Of a stretch of DNA of 64,000 bases, positions 1 through 7,985 are shown piece by piece (position 1 is the stretch's first letter; every line of letters begins with the position of its first letter). Made by a program: the position numbers and the translations under genes. The notes beneath the pieces were generated by a model, which saw nothing but the letters and a program-made list of their open reading frames with translations, was not told where the DNA came from and made no database searches. Origin of the DNA: Hyphomicrobiales bacterium (GTDB taxonomy: Bacteria; Pseudomonadota; Alphaproteobacteria; Rhizobiales; Rhizobiaceae); assembly GCA_900472575.1 (NCBI GenBank), contig UCIV01000034.1, positions 124,001 through 188,000 on the forward strand, in the 5' to 3' direction.

Positions 1-206
1 ATTCCACCTCGCTGGCGGACGAATATTTTCGCGACGTGAATGCCGGTATCCCGATCAAGATGCCGCATGACTATTTTCCGCATAACGACGATACGCTGAC
101 GCCGCAGAACCGGTGGCGCAGTCATGCGCATCTTCTATTCGGAAACTGGATCAACGAGATGTACCAGACGACCCATTACGACATGGACAAGATTGGCACC
201 GAATAG
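1..206 (+). CDS. metA: Homoserine O-acyltransferase MetA, C-terminal end (partial)
   Basis: The reading frame is open from the window edge (first full codon at base 3) to a TAG at 204-206 and gives about 67 residues. The tail carries MetA-like segments DEYFRDV, PHDYFPHNDDT and NRWRSHAHLLFGNWINE, matching the end of the homoserine O-succinyl/acetyltransferase family. These enzymes acylate homoserine in the first step of methionine synthesis. Only the C-terminus is visible, so the acyl donor preference and catalytic Cys cannot be judged. A GC-rich hairpin (GCGGCGTC at 228-235, GACGCCGC at 243-250) follows and may mark the transcript end, though it has no T-run. Confidence 0.85.
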   Translation, partial: STSLADEYFRDVNAGIPIKMPHDYFPHNDDTLTPQNRWRSHAHLLFGNWINEMYQTTHYDMDKIGTE

Positions 207-324
207 GCGCTTGGTGTGGCTTCTGGGGCGGCGTCGGGAAAAGACGCCGCGCGTCGCCGTTTCCCATTGCGGGACCTTGCCAAATCGCGCAGTTTGCCGC
301 CGATAAAAACGGCGGAGGAAACTC

Positions 325-1347
325 ATGGCAGGGCAGGCATTCGAGGTGTTCGGCACCACGCAGGACGGGGAGCCCGTCTATCGCGTCCAGATCAGCGGCG
401 GCGGGCTGACTGCCAATGTAATGACCTGGGGTGCGGTCATTCAGGACCTGCGCCTTGAAGGGCATGATGCGCCTTTGGTGCTTGGTTTCGACGACTTCGC
501 CTCCTATCCGGCCTATTCACCCTATTTCGGTGCCACGCCTGGCCGTTGCGCCAACCGGATCGGCGATGGAAAATTCTCGATCGATGGCCGCGATTACCAG
601 CTCGAACTGAACGAGCGCGGTGTCACGCATCTGCATGGCGGCTCGGACGGCATGGGAAAGCGCAACTGGACGATTGTCGAACATCAGTTCGACAGGGTGG
701 TGCTTTCGATTACCGATGCCGATGGGCGCGCGGGTTATCCCGGCAATTGCACGGTGACCGCGACCTACCGGTTGAAGGCGGATGGCGTGCTCTCGGTCGT
801 CTATGAAAGCCTGTCGGACCAGCCGACGCCTGCCAATGTCTGTCAGCACTCCTATTTCAATCTCGACGGCCGCGAAGACATTTTCGGCCACGAGATCATG
901 ATTGCCGCCGACAGGATAACGGATGTCGATGCAAGGCTGGTTCCGACCGGCAAGCTCAATGACCTGACCGGATCGCCCTTTGATCTCAGGCAGATGGGGC
1001 CGGTGCGGCGTGCGCTCGAGGATGGTCGCCAGGTGCCGTTTGACCACAATTACTGCCTGTCGAACGAGCGTGTTGCCAAACGCTCTGTGGCGCTGGTGCG
1101 CAGCCTTTATTCGGGTGTCTCAATGGAAGTGAGGACCACCGAGCCGGGCGTGCAGTTTTATGCCGGTGTGATGGTCAATGTGCCGGTGCCGGGCTTCGAT
1201 GGCCGTAGATACGGAAACTATGCCGGCCTGTGCCTGGAAACGCAGGTCTGGCCGGATGCCGTCAATCATGCGAATTTCCCGAACGCGGTCTTACGTCCAG
1301 GCGAAGTGCTGCGTCAGGAAACGGATTACGTGTTTTCGAAGAGTTGA
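325..1347 (+). CDS. galM: Aldose 1-epimerase (mutarotase)
   Basis: The 340-residue product has the length of GalM, which interconverts alpha and beta anomers of galactose and other aldoses in the cytoplasm. The expected active-site landmarks are present: His104 in LHGG, His175 in QHSYFNL, Asp240 in FDHNY and the catalytic Glu305 in CLETQ. The ATG follows a good ribosome binding site (GGAGG, about 7 bases upstream). It follows metA in the same direction by 118 bp but looks functionally unrelated. No sugar-catabolic operon is attached, so the substrate in this organism is open. Confidence 0.93.
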   Translation: MAGQAFEVFGTTQDGEPVYRVQISGGGLTANVMTWGAVIQDLRLEGHDAPLVLGFDDFASYPAYSPYFGATPGRCANRIGDGKFSIDGRDYQLELNERGVTHLHGGSDGMGKRNWTIVEHQFDRVVLSITDADGRAGYPGNCTVTATYRLKADGVLSVVYESLSDQPTPANVCQHSYFNLDGREDIFGHEIMIAADRITDVDARLVPTGKLNDLTGSPFDLRQMGPVRRALEDGRQVPFDHNYCLSNERVAKRSVALVRSLYSGVSMEVRTTEPGVQFYAGVMVNVPVPGFDGRRYGNYAGLCLETQVWPDAVNHANFPNAVLRPGEVLRQETDYVFSKS

Positions 1348-1476
1348 GGCGGTGGGGCGGCTTCTTGTGAAACTGAAATAGGGGCGTGTCGCCTGCTCGG
1401 TTCACCGCAAGACCGTTAGCCGCTTTCAGCCGCGTTGCGCTCCCTGTTTGCGGGCAGCACACAGTGTCCCGGCGAA

Positions 1477-1713
1477 TTAGGCGGCGATATCAGCCGTCTC
1501 ACCGTGTTGGGCAATGAGACGCGGTGATGCCATGTCGCCGGTTTCCTCATCGACCATCACTGCATAAGCAGCTACACCCACGACACGCGATGCCATGGCA
1601 GCGGCAATCTTTTCTGCAGATACTGCGTTTGACGCCTGACGCATTTCGCCCGGCACGATATTGCCACGGTTCTTCTTGAATTGCAGGACGATAAATTTTT
1701 CCGCGTGGGCCAT
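1477..1713 (-). CDS. Conserved small protein, function unknown
   Basis: A 78-residue protein of which I recognise no domain. It begins MAHAEKFIVLQFKKNRGNIV, is moderately polar, and has an alanine-rich middle with an acidic stretch (VMVDEETGDM). There is no signal peptide or membrane segment. The ATG sits behind AGGAT at a plausible spacing, and codon usage resembles the neighbouring genes, which supports a real gene. It is a monocistronic leftward gene between galM and the tRNA. I recall similar short unannotated proteins in rhizobia but cannot verify this. Confidence 0.65.
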   Translation of the reverse strand: MAHAEKFIVLQFKKNRGNIVPGEMRQASNAVSAEKIAAAMASRVVGVAAYAVMVDEETGDMASPRLIAQHGETADIAA

Positions 1714-1898
1714 TTGGATATCCTTGTTCGTTCCCAGTTTGTTCTGCTTTGGGCGAATAAGTCAATCGTCAATCTCGAAAAGATTTTCCAGAGGCGGGTC
1801 AGAGAAAAGATCAAAAACGGCTGGATCTACAAGAAAATGCTATGCGTCAGGTTTGATCCGACGCTTCATCAGCCTGATTGCTTTTTCCTGGGAGGGAC

Positions 1899-1973
1899 TG
1901 GAGCGGGCGAAGGGGTTCGAACCCTCGACCCCAACCTTGGCAAGGTTGTGCTCTACCACTGAGCTACACCCGC
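1899..1973 (-). tRNA. tRNA-Gly, anticodon GCC
   Basis: Reading the minus strand from 1973, a full cloverleaf can be drawn. The acceptor stem GCGGGTG pairs with CGCCCGC, with one G-T pair. The D-arm is AGCTCAGTGGTAGAGC. The anticodon stem CAACC/GGTTG holds the loop TTGCCAA, whose anticodon GCC decodes GGC/GGT. The T-arm contains GGTTCGAACCC. The discriminator is T and the CCA end is encoded (1901-1899). All invariant positions look normal. Confidence 0.97.
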
Positions 1974-2228
1974 TCATCAATCCGTCGGTCCGTGTGGTAG
2001 TTCGGAACCGGCTGGTCAGTGGCTCGTTGCCGCCGACGAGGCGCTATATGGCCCAGACGATTTTCAAATGCAACAGAGAAATGACGATCCGGGCAAAGAT
2101 TTTTTCATTTTCCGCTAAGTCCCTTGCTTTGCAGGGGTTTTGGCTTTCGGTGATTATGTGGAGAATGGCTTGGAGGTGGACGGGCTTATCTTTATAGTCC
2201 GCATCTCTCGCTAATCCCGATCCCGGAT

Positions 2229-2738
2229 GTGACCGAAAATATGCCAAAGACAGCCGCCGATCTGTTCGCTTTTCTCGACAGTCTCGACATTTCCCACACA
2301 ACGAAACAGCACGAGCCGGTTTTCACCGTGGCCGAATCGCAGGAGCTGAGAGATCAGATTCCCGGCGGGCACACCAAGAACCTGTTCGTGAAGGACAAGA
2401 AGGACCAGTATTTCGTCCTGACGGTCGAGGAGCATGCGGTGGTGGATCTCAAGACGGTTCACAAGGTCATCGGCGCGTCGAGCCGTGTCTCGTTCGGTAG
2501 ACCGGAGATGATGCTCGAATATCTCGGCGTCGTGCCGGGTTCGGTGACGGTGTTCGGCGCGTTTTGCGACACGGACAGGAATGTCACCTTTGTGCTGGAT
2601 GAAGACCTGATGAAACACGAGATCATCAACGGCCATCCGCTTTCCAATGATGCGACGACATCAATTGGACGAAACGATCTCATCCGTTTTCTGGAGGCGA
2701 CCGGTCACACGCCGCTTGTCTTGAAAGTTACAGACTGA
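2229..2738 (+). CDS. Prolyl-tRNA editing protein (YbaK/ProX, PrdX type)
   Basis: The 169-residue protein belongs to the YbaK/prolyl-tRNA-synthetase-associated family. These free-standing domains hydrolyse mischarged tRNA such as Ala-tRNA(Pro). The family hallmark GGHTKNLFVKDKK, with the conserved Lys of the editing pocket, lies near residues 46-58. The segments FGRPEMM and LGVVPGSVT are also typical. Length fits the single-domain alphaproteobacterial PrdX/ProXp-ala proteins. The start used is GTG at 2229; ATG at 2241 is the alternative, and neither has a strong ribosome binding site. Exact aminoacyl specificity is inferred from family resemblance. Confidence 0.9.
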   Translation: MTENMPKTAADLFAFLDSLDISHTTKQHEPVFTVAESQELRDQIPGGHTKNLFVKDKKDQYFVLTVEEHAVVDLKTVHKVIGASSRVSFGRPEMMLEYLGVVPGSVTVFGAFCDTDRNVTFVLDEDLMKHEIINGHPLSNDATTSIGRNDLIRFLEATGHTPLVLKVTD

Positions 2739-2800
2739 CATACGATGTTTCGGGCAGACAATTAAAAGGGTTCACACCCTGATTTCCCGGGAGAACATCC

Positions 2801-3805
2801 ATGAGCGGCAACGATAATCCCTACGCTGGATCTTACGGCGCCGGATCCTATGGCGGCGGATACGGCAGCCAGACGGCAAGCTTCGGTTCGCCCGCTGCCA
2901 GCCCCGCGCCTGAAGCCACGGCAGCAGGTGGTTACGTGAGCGACACCACGACGGCCGGCTTTGCCAAGGATGTTCTGGACGAATCGCGCCGCCAGCCGGT
3001 TCTTGTCGATTTCTGGGCGCCCTGGTGCGGTCCGTGCAAGCAATTAACTCCGGTGCTCGAGAAGGCGGTCAACGAAGCCCAGGGGCGCGTCAAGCTGGTC
3101 AAGATGAATATCGACGATCATCCGTCGATCGCCGGCCAACTCGGCATCCAGTCGATCCCCGCGGTCATTGCTTTCGTCGACGGCCGTCCGGTCGACGGTT
3201 TCATGGGTGCGGTTCCTGAAAGCCAGGTCAACGAGTTCATCGACAAGGTTGCAGGCCCGGCCGGTGCCGATCAGGCAGCCGAGATCGAGGCGATCCTCGG
3301 TGAAGCGGATGGCCTGCTTGCCGCGAGTGACATCGAGGGAGCAGCGCAGCTTTATAGTGCCGTGCTGCAGGCCGATCCGGAAAACGCCCAGGCTGCCGCC
3401 GGCATGATGCAGTGCCTGATCGCCATGGGCGAAACGGAACGTGTCGGCCAGATGCTCCAATCGCTGCCTGAAGAGATGGCGGCCGATCCGGCGATCCAGG
3501 CGGTTTCCAAGAAACTCGACCAGATCATCGAAGCCCGCAAGCTCGGCGATCCCGTGGCGCTGATGCGCGAACTGGAAGCCAATCCGGACGACCATGCGGC
3601 GCGGATGAAGCTTGCGAAAATCCTCAACGTTCAAGGCGAGCGTGAACAGGCGGCCGACCATCTTCTGACGATCATGCGCAAGGACCGGACTTTTGACGAT
3701 GACGGCGCGCGTCGGGAACTTTTGCAGTTCTTCGAGGTTTGGGGTCCGAAGGATCCCGCGACGATTGCAGCCCGTCGCCGTCTTTCGTCCATCCTCTTTT
3801 CCTAA
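2801..3805 (+). CDS. Thioredoxin-domain protein with C-terminal TPR region (CnoX/YbbN-like)
   Basis: Of 334 residues, the first 45 are a Gly/Ser/Tyr/Ala-rich low-complexity tail. A thioredoxin fold follows (about 48-155) with the redox motif WCGPC (Cys76, Cys79) and the cis-proline segment QSIPAV. The rest (about 165-330) is alpha-helical with tetratricopeptide-like repeats. This is the CnoX/YbbN architecture, a chaperone-redox protein protecting clients for GroEL or DnaK. E. coli CnoX lacks the full CXXC, whereas this one keeps it and is probably redox active. The ATG has GGGAGA upstream. It heads a run with the Lon-domain and Trm112-like genes. Confidence 0.9.
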   Translation: MSGNDNPYAGSYGAGSYGGGYGSQTASFGSPAASPAPEATAAGGYVSDTTTAGFAKDVLDESRRQPVLVDFWAPWCGPCKQLTPVLEKAVNEAQGRVKLVKMNIDDHPSIAGQLGIQSIPAVIAFVDGRPVDGFMGAVPESQVNEFIDKVAGPAGADQAAEIEAILGEADGLLAASDIEGAAQLYSAVLQADPENAQAAAGMMQCLIAMGETERVGQMLQSLPEEMAADPAIQAVSKKLDQIIEARKLGDPVALMRELEANPDDHAARMKLAKILNVQGEREQAADHLLTIMRKDRTFDDDGARRELLQFFEVWGPKDPATIAARRRLSSILFS

Positions 3806-3910
3806 ACAATACGTTATCCACTGCCGCCGGTCTTGCGATCGGCGGTTGGAGCCCCAGATATCGGGTTATAAACCTGTAATCAGGAGCAGTCTGCGGGAGG
3901 TGCCGAACCG

Positions 3911-4588
3911 ATGCATGTGGGAAACGCGCGGTACGTAAAACGTGAAGATCTGCCGGAAGTCATGCCGGTGTTTCCGCTGACTGGAGCGCTTTTGCTTCCG
4001 GGCGGCCAGCTTCCGCTGAATATCTTTGAACCGCGTTATCTTGCCATGTTCGATGCGGCCCTTGCCGGCGACCGGTTGATCGGCGTTGTGCAGCCTTCCC
4101 TGCTGGAGCCATCGGATGCGTCCGATCCGTTGCGGCCAGCGCTTTCCTCCGTCGGATGCCTGGGGCGTATCACTTCTTTCGCCGAGACCGGCGACGGGCG
4201 CTATATCCTTTCGCTCAGCGGTGTGTGCCGTTTCCGGCTGCTGGACGAAGCAGGCGATAGTCAGCCCTATCGAATGTTCCGGTTCGCGCCGTTCATGAGC
4301 GATCTTTCGGAAGAGGATGACGAGGCTTCCGTCGACCGGCGCGAGCTGCTGCGGGTGTTCAGAGCCTATCTCGACGCCAACAAGCTGGAAGTGGATTGGG
4401 ACAGTGTCGGGCGCGCGGGCAATCGCACACTCGTCAATTCGCTATCGATGATGTCGCCTTTCGGTCCGGCGGAAAAGCAGGCGCTGCTGGAAGCGCCGGA
4501 TCTGAAGACGCGGGCGGAAACGCTGATCGCGATCACGGAAATCATGCTGGCAAGAGGGCTGGCGGATACCGATACGATTTTACAGTGA
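3911..4588 (+). CDS. Lon substrate-binding (N-terminal) domain protein
   Basis: A 225-residue protein made of only the Lon N-terminal (PUA-like LON) domain. The hallmark start of that domain is visible near residues 19-45 (PVFPLTGALLLPGGQLPLNIFEPRY). The C-terminal helical part is LON-like too, and there is no ATPase or protease domain. Such stand-alone LON proteins are common in alphaproteobacteria and presumably bind peptides or misfolded protein, though no firm role is known. The ATG follows a strong GGAGG. It lies 105 bp after the thioredoxin-TPR gene in the same direction, suggesting a shared protein-quality theme (inference). Confidence 0.9.
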   Translation: MHVGNARYVKREDLPEVMPVFPLTGALLLPGGQLPLNIFEPRYLAMFDAALAGDRLIGVVQPSLLEPSDASDPLRPALSSVGCLGRITSFAETGDGRYILSLSGVCRFRLLDEAGDSQPYRMFRFAPFMSDLSEEDDEASVDRRELLRVFRAYLDANKLEVDWDSVGRAGNRTLVNSLSMMSPFGPAEKQALLEAPDLKTRAETLIAITEIMLARGLADTDTILQ

Positions 4589-4594
4589 GGCCTC

Positions 4595-4865
4595 AGAGCC
4601 TTTCCTGGTTAAATTGAAGCGTTCTGCCGGAGCAGGTTTTCGTCAGGGCAAAGGCGATTGGCGAAGGGCATACCCGAAGGTACGGTCGAGCCGATCGCCT
4701 TTGATCCTGGCGGAAAGATGTCCGGCCCTTCGGGTTGGCTGAAACGGGCCGCCTAGTCGTCCGGCCGGCTTGGCCGTATGCTTTGGCTACGACTCGCGCC
4801 GGCCGGACGACTATCCGACTCCGTTTGAGCCAACAGAACGTTTCAATTTAACCAGGAAAGGCTCT
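4595..4865. repeat. 271-bp hairpin-rich element with 32-bp terminal inverted repeats
   Basis: The ends at 4595-4626 and 4834-4865 are inverted copies matching at 31 of 32 positions (AGAGCCTTTCCTGGTTAAAT...). Inside are at least two more hairpins: AAGGCGAT/ATCGCCTT around 4650-4705, and TAGTCGTCCGGCCGG paired with CCGGCCGGACGACTA at about 4754-4813. No open reading frame or transposase is inside and no clear target duplication flanks it. It resembles a MITE or a mosaic of rhizobial palindromic repeats. It ends only two bases before the next start codon. Confidence 0.85.
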
Positions 4866-4867
4866 AA

Positions 4868-5059
4868 GTGGTGGACGAAAAGCTCAGCAATGTCGATCCG
4901 AAGCTGCTCGATCTGCTCGTGTGCCCGCTGACAAAGGGCACGCTTTCGCTGGATCGCGAGCGCAACGAACTGGTCTCGGAAGGCGCGCGTCTCGCCTATC
5001 CGATCCGTGACGGTATTCCGATCATGCTGGTGTCCGAAGCGCGGAAGATCGAGGACTGA
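4868..5059 (+). CDS. Trm112-like (UPF0434) small protein
   Basis: A 63-residue Trm112-family protein with the pattern DPKLLDLLVCPLTKG near residues 9-23, then RLAYPIRDGIPIML. Trm112 proteins of eukaryotes and archaea activate methyltransferases; the bacterial short forms (YcaR/UPF0434) are poorly understood. Only one cysteine of the usual zinc-binding set is seen, which is common for the bacterial version. The start is GTG at 4868 (a second GTG follows directly). The ribosome binding site AGGAAAGG at 4854-4861 lies inside the end of the upstream inverted-repeat element. Confidence 0.9.
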   Translation: MVDEKLSNVDPKLLDLLVCPLTKGTLSLDRERNELVSEGARLAYPIRDGIPIMLVSEARKIED

Positions 5060-5088
5060 CGTTTCCTCTCGCTCTTCGTCGTCCTCGT

Positions 5089-5175
5089 CCTCGGGTTTAA
5101 CCCGAGGATGTCCCGAGGACCTGCTAGGCTGCGATTTTTTGCGACGTGATTAGATCCTAGGGACAAGCCCTAGGA
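5089..5175. repeat. Two short perfect hairpins between convergent genes
   Basis: CCTCGGGTT and AACCCGAGG (5089-5107) form one near-perfect palindrome, and TCCTAGGG and CCCTAGGA (5155-5175) form a second hairpin with a 5-base loop. They lie between the convergent Trm112-like gene and the FAD hydroxylase gene. They resemble dispersed alphaproteobacterial palindromes and could act as a transcription end for both genes, but neither has a clean T-run. Confidence 0.6.
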
Positions 5176-5218
5176 TGACGGCAATAGGAGTTAGCCTTGC
5201 CTGTGATCGCTGCGCTAC

Positions 5219-6433
5219 TCAAATCTGCTCGCCGGCCAGAAGCTTCGGATTTCCCTCTGCGCCTGTCCCAGCTGCCTGGGTGATGAAGAAATCCTTCAGT
5301 TTCGGCATGCGCTCGACGAGGCCGAGGCCGAAATCGCGTGCGATGCGGATCGGAGTGATGTCATTGGAGAATAGCCGGTTGAGGACATCGGTGGTGACGC
5401 CCATGCGGAACGTGTCGAAGCGGCGCCAGGACTGGTAGCGCTCCAGTACGTTGAGCGAGCCGATATCCAGACCCAGTCGATCGGCCTCGACAATGGTCTC
5501 GGCAAGAGCTGCGACATCCTTGAAGCCGAGATTGAGGCCCTGGCCGGAGATCGGGTGAATGCCGTGGGCTGCATCGCCGGCAAGCGCGAAACGCGGCGCG
5601 ATGAAGGCGCGTGAAAGCGTGAGGCCGAGCGGAAAAGCCTTGCGGCCACCGACAACGGTCAGTTCGCCGAGCTTGTGGCCAAAGCGGCGCTGCAATTCGT
5701 CCTCGAAGATCAGATCATCGGAGGCGATCAGCCGGTCGGCATCCTCCGTCCGTTCCGTCCAGACCAGCGACGAGCGATTGTTCGGCAGGGGGAGGATGGC
5801 GAAGGGGCCGGAGGGCAGGAAATGTTCTTCGGCCACGCCTTCATGCGGACGCTCATGGGCGACGGTCGTGACAATACCCGACTGTCCGTATTGCCAGTTG
5901 ACGGTGCGGATGCCCGCCATGTCGCGCAATTTCGAGCGCACGCCATCGCAGGCGACGAGCAGCTTGGTCTCGATGGTGGAGCCGTCTGACAGCGTGACGG
6001 TCGTGCTGGTGTTCGTGGTCGTGAACGCGGTGGCGGAAAGGCCGTGCCGGATGGCGATCCCCAGCCGTTCTGCGGCTCCCCTTAGTGCCCTCACCATTTC
6101 CACATTCGGCACCATGTGGGCGAAGGGTTTGCCTTCCTCGATCTCGCCGTCGAAGGTGAGGAAAACCGGGCGCACTGGATCGGAGGTGCGGCTGTCGGTG
6201 ACGATCATACGGTTGATCGGCTGGGAGTGGACGAGGATATCGTCCCAGACGCCTAGCACGTCGAGCATCTTGCTGGCAGCCGTGATGATCGCGGAGGCGC
6301 GCTCATCCTTCTCCCATACATGCGCCGGAGCCGCTTCCACGACTTCGATGTTGAGGTGCGGGGCGGCCTGCTTGACCGCGACTGCCGCCGCCAAGCCGAC
6401 ATATCCCGCTCCGACCACCATCATGTCCAGCAT
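5219..6433 (-). CDS. FAD-dependent ubiquinone-biosynthesis hydroxylase (UbiH/UbiF/Coq6 family)
   Basis: The 404-residue flavoprotein monooxygenase has the N-terminal dinucleotide-binding motif VVGAGYVGLAAAVA (about 5-18). The mid-chain DG motif is ACDGVRSKLRD, and the C-terminal FAD site is ALAGDAAHGIHPISGQGLNL, all diagnostic of the UbiH/Coq6 family. These enzymes add hydroxyl groups to the quinone ring during ubiquinone synthesis at the membrane. Alphaproteobacteria use family members with differing ring-position specificity (UbiL, UbiM and others), so I give no symbol. It is leftward, convergent with the Trm112-like gene and divergent from tesB. Confidence 0.88.
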   Translation of the reverse strand: MLDMMVVGAGYVGLAAAVAVKQAAPHLNIEVVEAAPAHVWEKDERASAIITAASKMLDVLGVWDDILVHSQPINRMIVTDSRTSDPVRPVFLTFDGEIEEGKPFAHMVPNVEMVRALRGAAERLGIAIRHGLSATAFTTTNTSTTVTLSDGSTIETKLLVACDGVRSKLRDMAGIRTVNWQYGQSGIVTTVAHERPHEGVAEEHFLPSGPFAILPLPNNRSSLVWTERTEDADRLIASDDLIFEDELQRRFGHKLGELTVVGGRKAFPLGLTLSRAFIAPRFALAGDAAHGIHPISGQGLNLGFKDVAALAETIVEADRLGLDIGSLNVLERYQSWRRFDTFRMGVTTDVLNRLFSNDITPIRIARDFGLGLVERMPKLKDFFITQAAGTGAEGNPKLLAGEQI

Positions 6434-6520
6434 CTCACAGGCTCCCGTCAGTCTTGTGGTTGTTGATGGGGTGGATATAGATCATCCGGTCGTCGCTTCC
6501 TATTGCCGGAGTTCGTAAAA

Positions 6521-7399
6521 ATGTCAGGTTCGCGTCCTAACCCGATGGAACAGCTCATCAAGACGCTCGATCTGGAGCAGCTGGAGCACAATCTTTATCG
6601 CGGCACGAGCCCGGATATCGGCTGGCAGCGCGTGTTCGGTGGGCAGGTGATCGCGCAGGCGCTGGTGGCGGCGCAAAGAACGGTCGATGCCGATCGATTC
6701 GTTCATTCGCTGCATGCCTATTTCGTGCGTCCTGGCGATCCGAGCGTTCCGATCGTCTATCAGGTGGAGCGGCTTCGTGATGGCGGCAGCTTTGCCACGC
6801 GCCAGGTACAGGCGATCCAGCATGGGCGGGCGATCTTCACCCTGTCCTCATCGTTCCAGCGGGATGAGGAGGGCTATGAGCATCAGATCGCCCTGCCGGA
6901 TGTGCCGGCACCGGAGGAGCTGATGGACGAGGCCGAGTTCAAACGGATTTTCCTGCCCAAGGCGCCGGAAGCCATTCGCCGCTATTGGGAGCGGCCGCGC
7001 CCGATTGAGCTTCGCCCTACGTCTCTCAAGCATTACCTGACGACGGAGAAGCTGGAGCCGCTTCAGGATGTCTGGGTTCGCACGGTCGGTGATGTGCCCG
7101 GCGATCGTGGCGTGCAGGCCGCCATCCTTGCCTATCTCTCCGATATGACGCTGCTCGACGCCTCGCTTTATCCGCACGGCACCTCCGTTTTCGATCCGCG
7201 CCTGCAGGCAGCAAGCCTCGATCACGCCATGTGGTTCCACAGGCCGATCCGGTTCGACGACTGGCTGCTTTACAGTCAGGACAGCCCAAGCGCTTCCGGC
7301 GGCAGGGGAATGACGCGCGGCAGTCTCTACACGCGCTCGGGAGTGCTGGTGGCGTCCGTGGCTCAGGAAGGTTTGATTCGTAAAAAGGCAAATGAGTAA
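6521..7399 (+). CDS. tesB: Acyl-CoA thioesterase II (TesB)
   Basis: A 292-residue double hot-dog thioesterase that hydrolyses acyl-CoA to fatty acid and CoA. The segments RVFGGQVIAQALVAAQ and SLHAYFVRPGDPSVPI (N-terminal hot-dog) and HGTSVFDPRLQAASLDHAMWFH (C-terminal hot-dog with the catalytic Asp/Ser region) are typical TesB. I start at ATG 6521, which has GGAG about 10 bases upstream; a TTG at 6503 would add six residues. It is divergent from the hydroxylase gene and precedes the glnK promoter region. Confidence 0.92.
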   Translation: MSGSRPNPMEQLIKTLDLEQLEHNLYRGTSPDIGWQRVFGGQVIAQALVAAQRTVDADRFVHSLHAYFVRPGDPSVPIVYQVERLRDGGSFATRQVQAIQHGRAIFTLSSSFQRDEEGYEHQIALPDVPAPEELMDEAEFKRIFLPKAPEAIRRYWERPRPIELRPTSLKHYLTTEKLEPLQDVWVRTVGDVPGDRGVQAAILAYLSDMTLLDASLYPHGTSVFDPRLQAASLDHAMWFHRPIRFDDWLLYSQDSPSASGGRGMTRGSLYTRSGVLVASVAQEGLIRKKANE

Positions 7400-7520
7400 T
7401 TTTTGTGCGAAAAATTTAAAATGCACAGAAATTCGGCGTCTTTATGGCGCTCGCTTGCCTCATTTATGAGGCCCCGGATTTCTATCTTTATTTTTCAATA
7501 ACTTAAACGCCGTTCGAAAC

Positions 7521-7536
7521 TGGCACGCCCTTTGAA
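7521..7536 (+). promoter_or_regulatory. Probable sigma-54 (-24/-12) promoter of glnK-amtB
   Basis: TGGCACGCCCTTTGAA matches the consensus TGGCACG-N4-TTGCA at all but the C of the -12 element (TTGA here). It is 98 bp upstream of the glnK ATG, in the place expected for a nitrogen-controlled promoter. Further upstream, TGTGC at 7404-7408 and GCACA at 7423-7427 form an inverted repeat in an AT-rich stretch that might bind an activator, but it does not fit the usual NtrC spacing. Confidence 0.75.
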
Positions 7537-7618
7537 TGTAGATGCTCAGTCGCAGGCTTTGCTGCCGGTGATGAGGAGAGTCGGCTTTGGCCGAAATAAA
7601 CAAAGGATGGGAAGCCAG

Positions 7619-7957
7619 ATGAAAATCGTGATGGCCATTATCAAGCCGTTCAAGCTGGATGAGGTGCGCGAAGCACTCACGGCTGTCGGTATCCAAGGCC
7701 TGACCGTCACCGAAGTCAAAGGTTACGGACGCCAGAAGGGACACACCGAAATCTATCGCGGCACCGAATACGCCGTCAGCTTTCTGCCTAAGCTGAAGAT
7801 CGAGATCGCGGTTTCCGCAGATCTCGTCGAGAAGGCTGTCGAGGCGATCGCTTCTTCTGCGAAGACCGGCCAGATCGGGGATGGCAAGATCTTCGTCTAT
7901 TCGATCGAGCAGGCCGTGCGCATCCGTACCGGCGAAACCAATACCGAAGCGCTCTAA
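7619..7957 (+). CDS. glnK: Nitrogen regulatory protein P-II (GlnK)
   Basis: A 112-residue P-II signalling protein of standard length. The T-loop (about 36-55, GYGRQKGHTEIYRGTEYAV) contains Tyr51, the residue uridylylated under nitrogen limitation. P-II proteins sense 2-oxoglutarate, ATP/ADP and glutamine status, and GlnK gates AmtB directly. The ATG at 7619 follows GGATGGGAAGCCAG. Its place 28 bp before amtB is the classic glnK-amtB operon, expected to be induced by nitrogen starvation through the sigma-54-like promoter upstream. Confidence 0.97.
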   Translation: MKIVMAIIKPFKLDEVREALTAVGIQGLTVTEVKGYGRQKGHTEIYRGTEYAVSFLPKLKIEIAVSADLVEKAVEAIASSAKTGQIGDGKIFVYSIEQAVRIRTGETNTEAL

Positions 7958-7985
7958 GCACGGCTTACAGGGGAGTTTTCAAACC

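Noticed and set aside
4589..4870. Target-site duplication around the 271-bp element
   Set aside because: The flanks (GCCTC and AAGTGG) show no convincing direct repeat, so transposition is not demonstrated.
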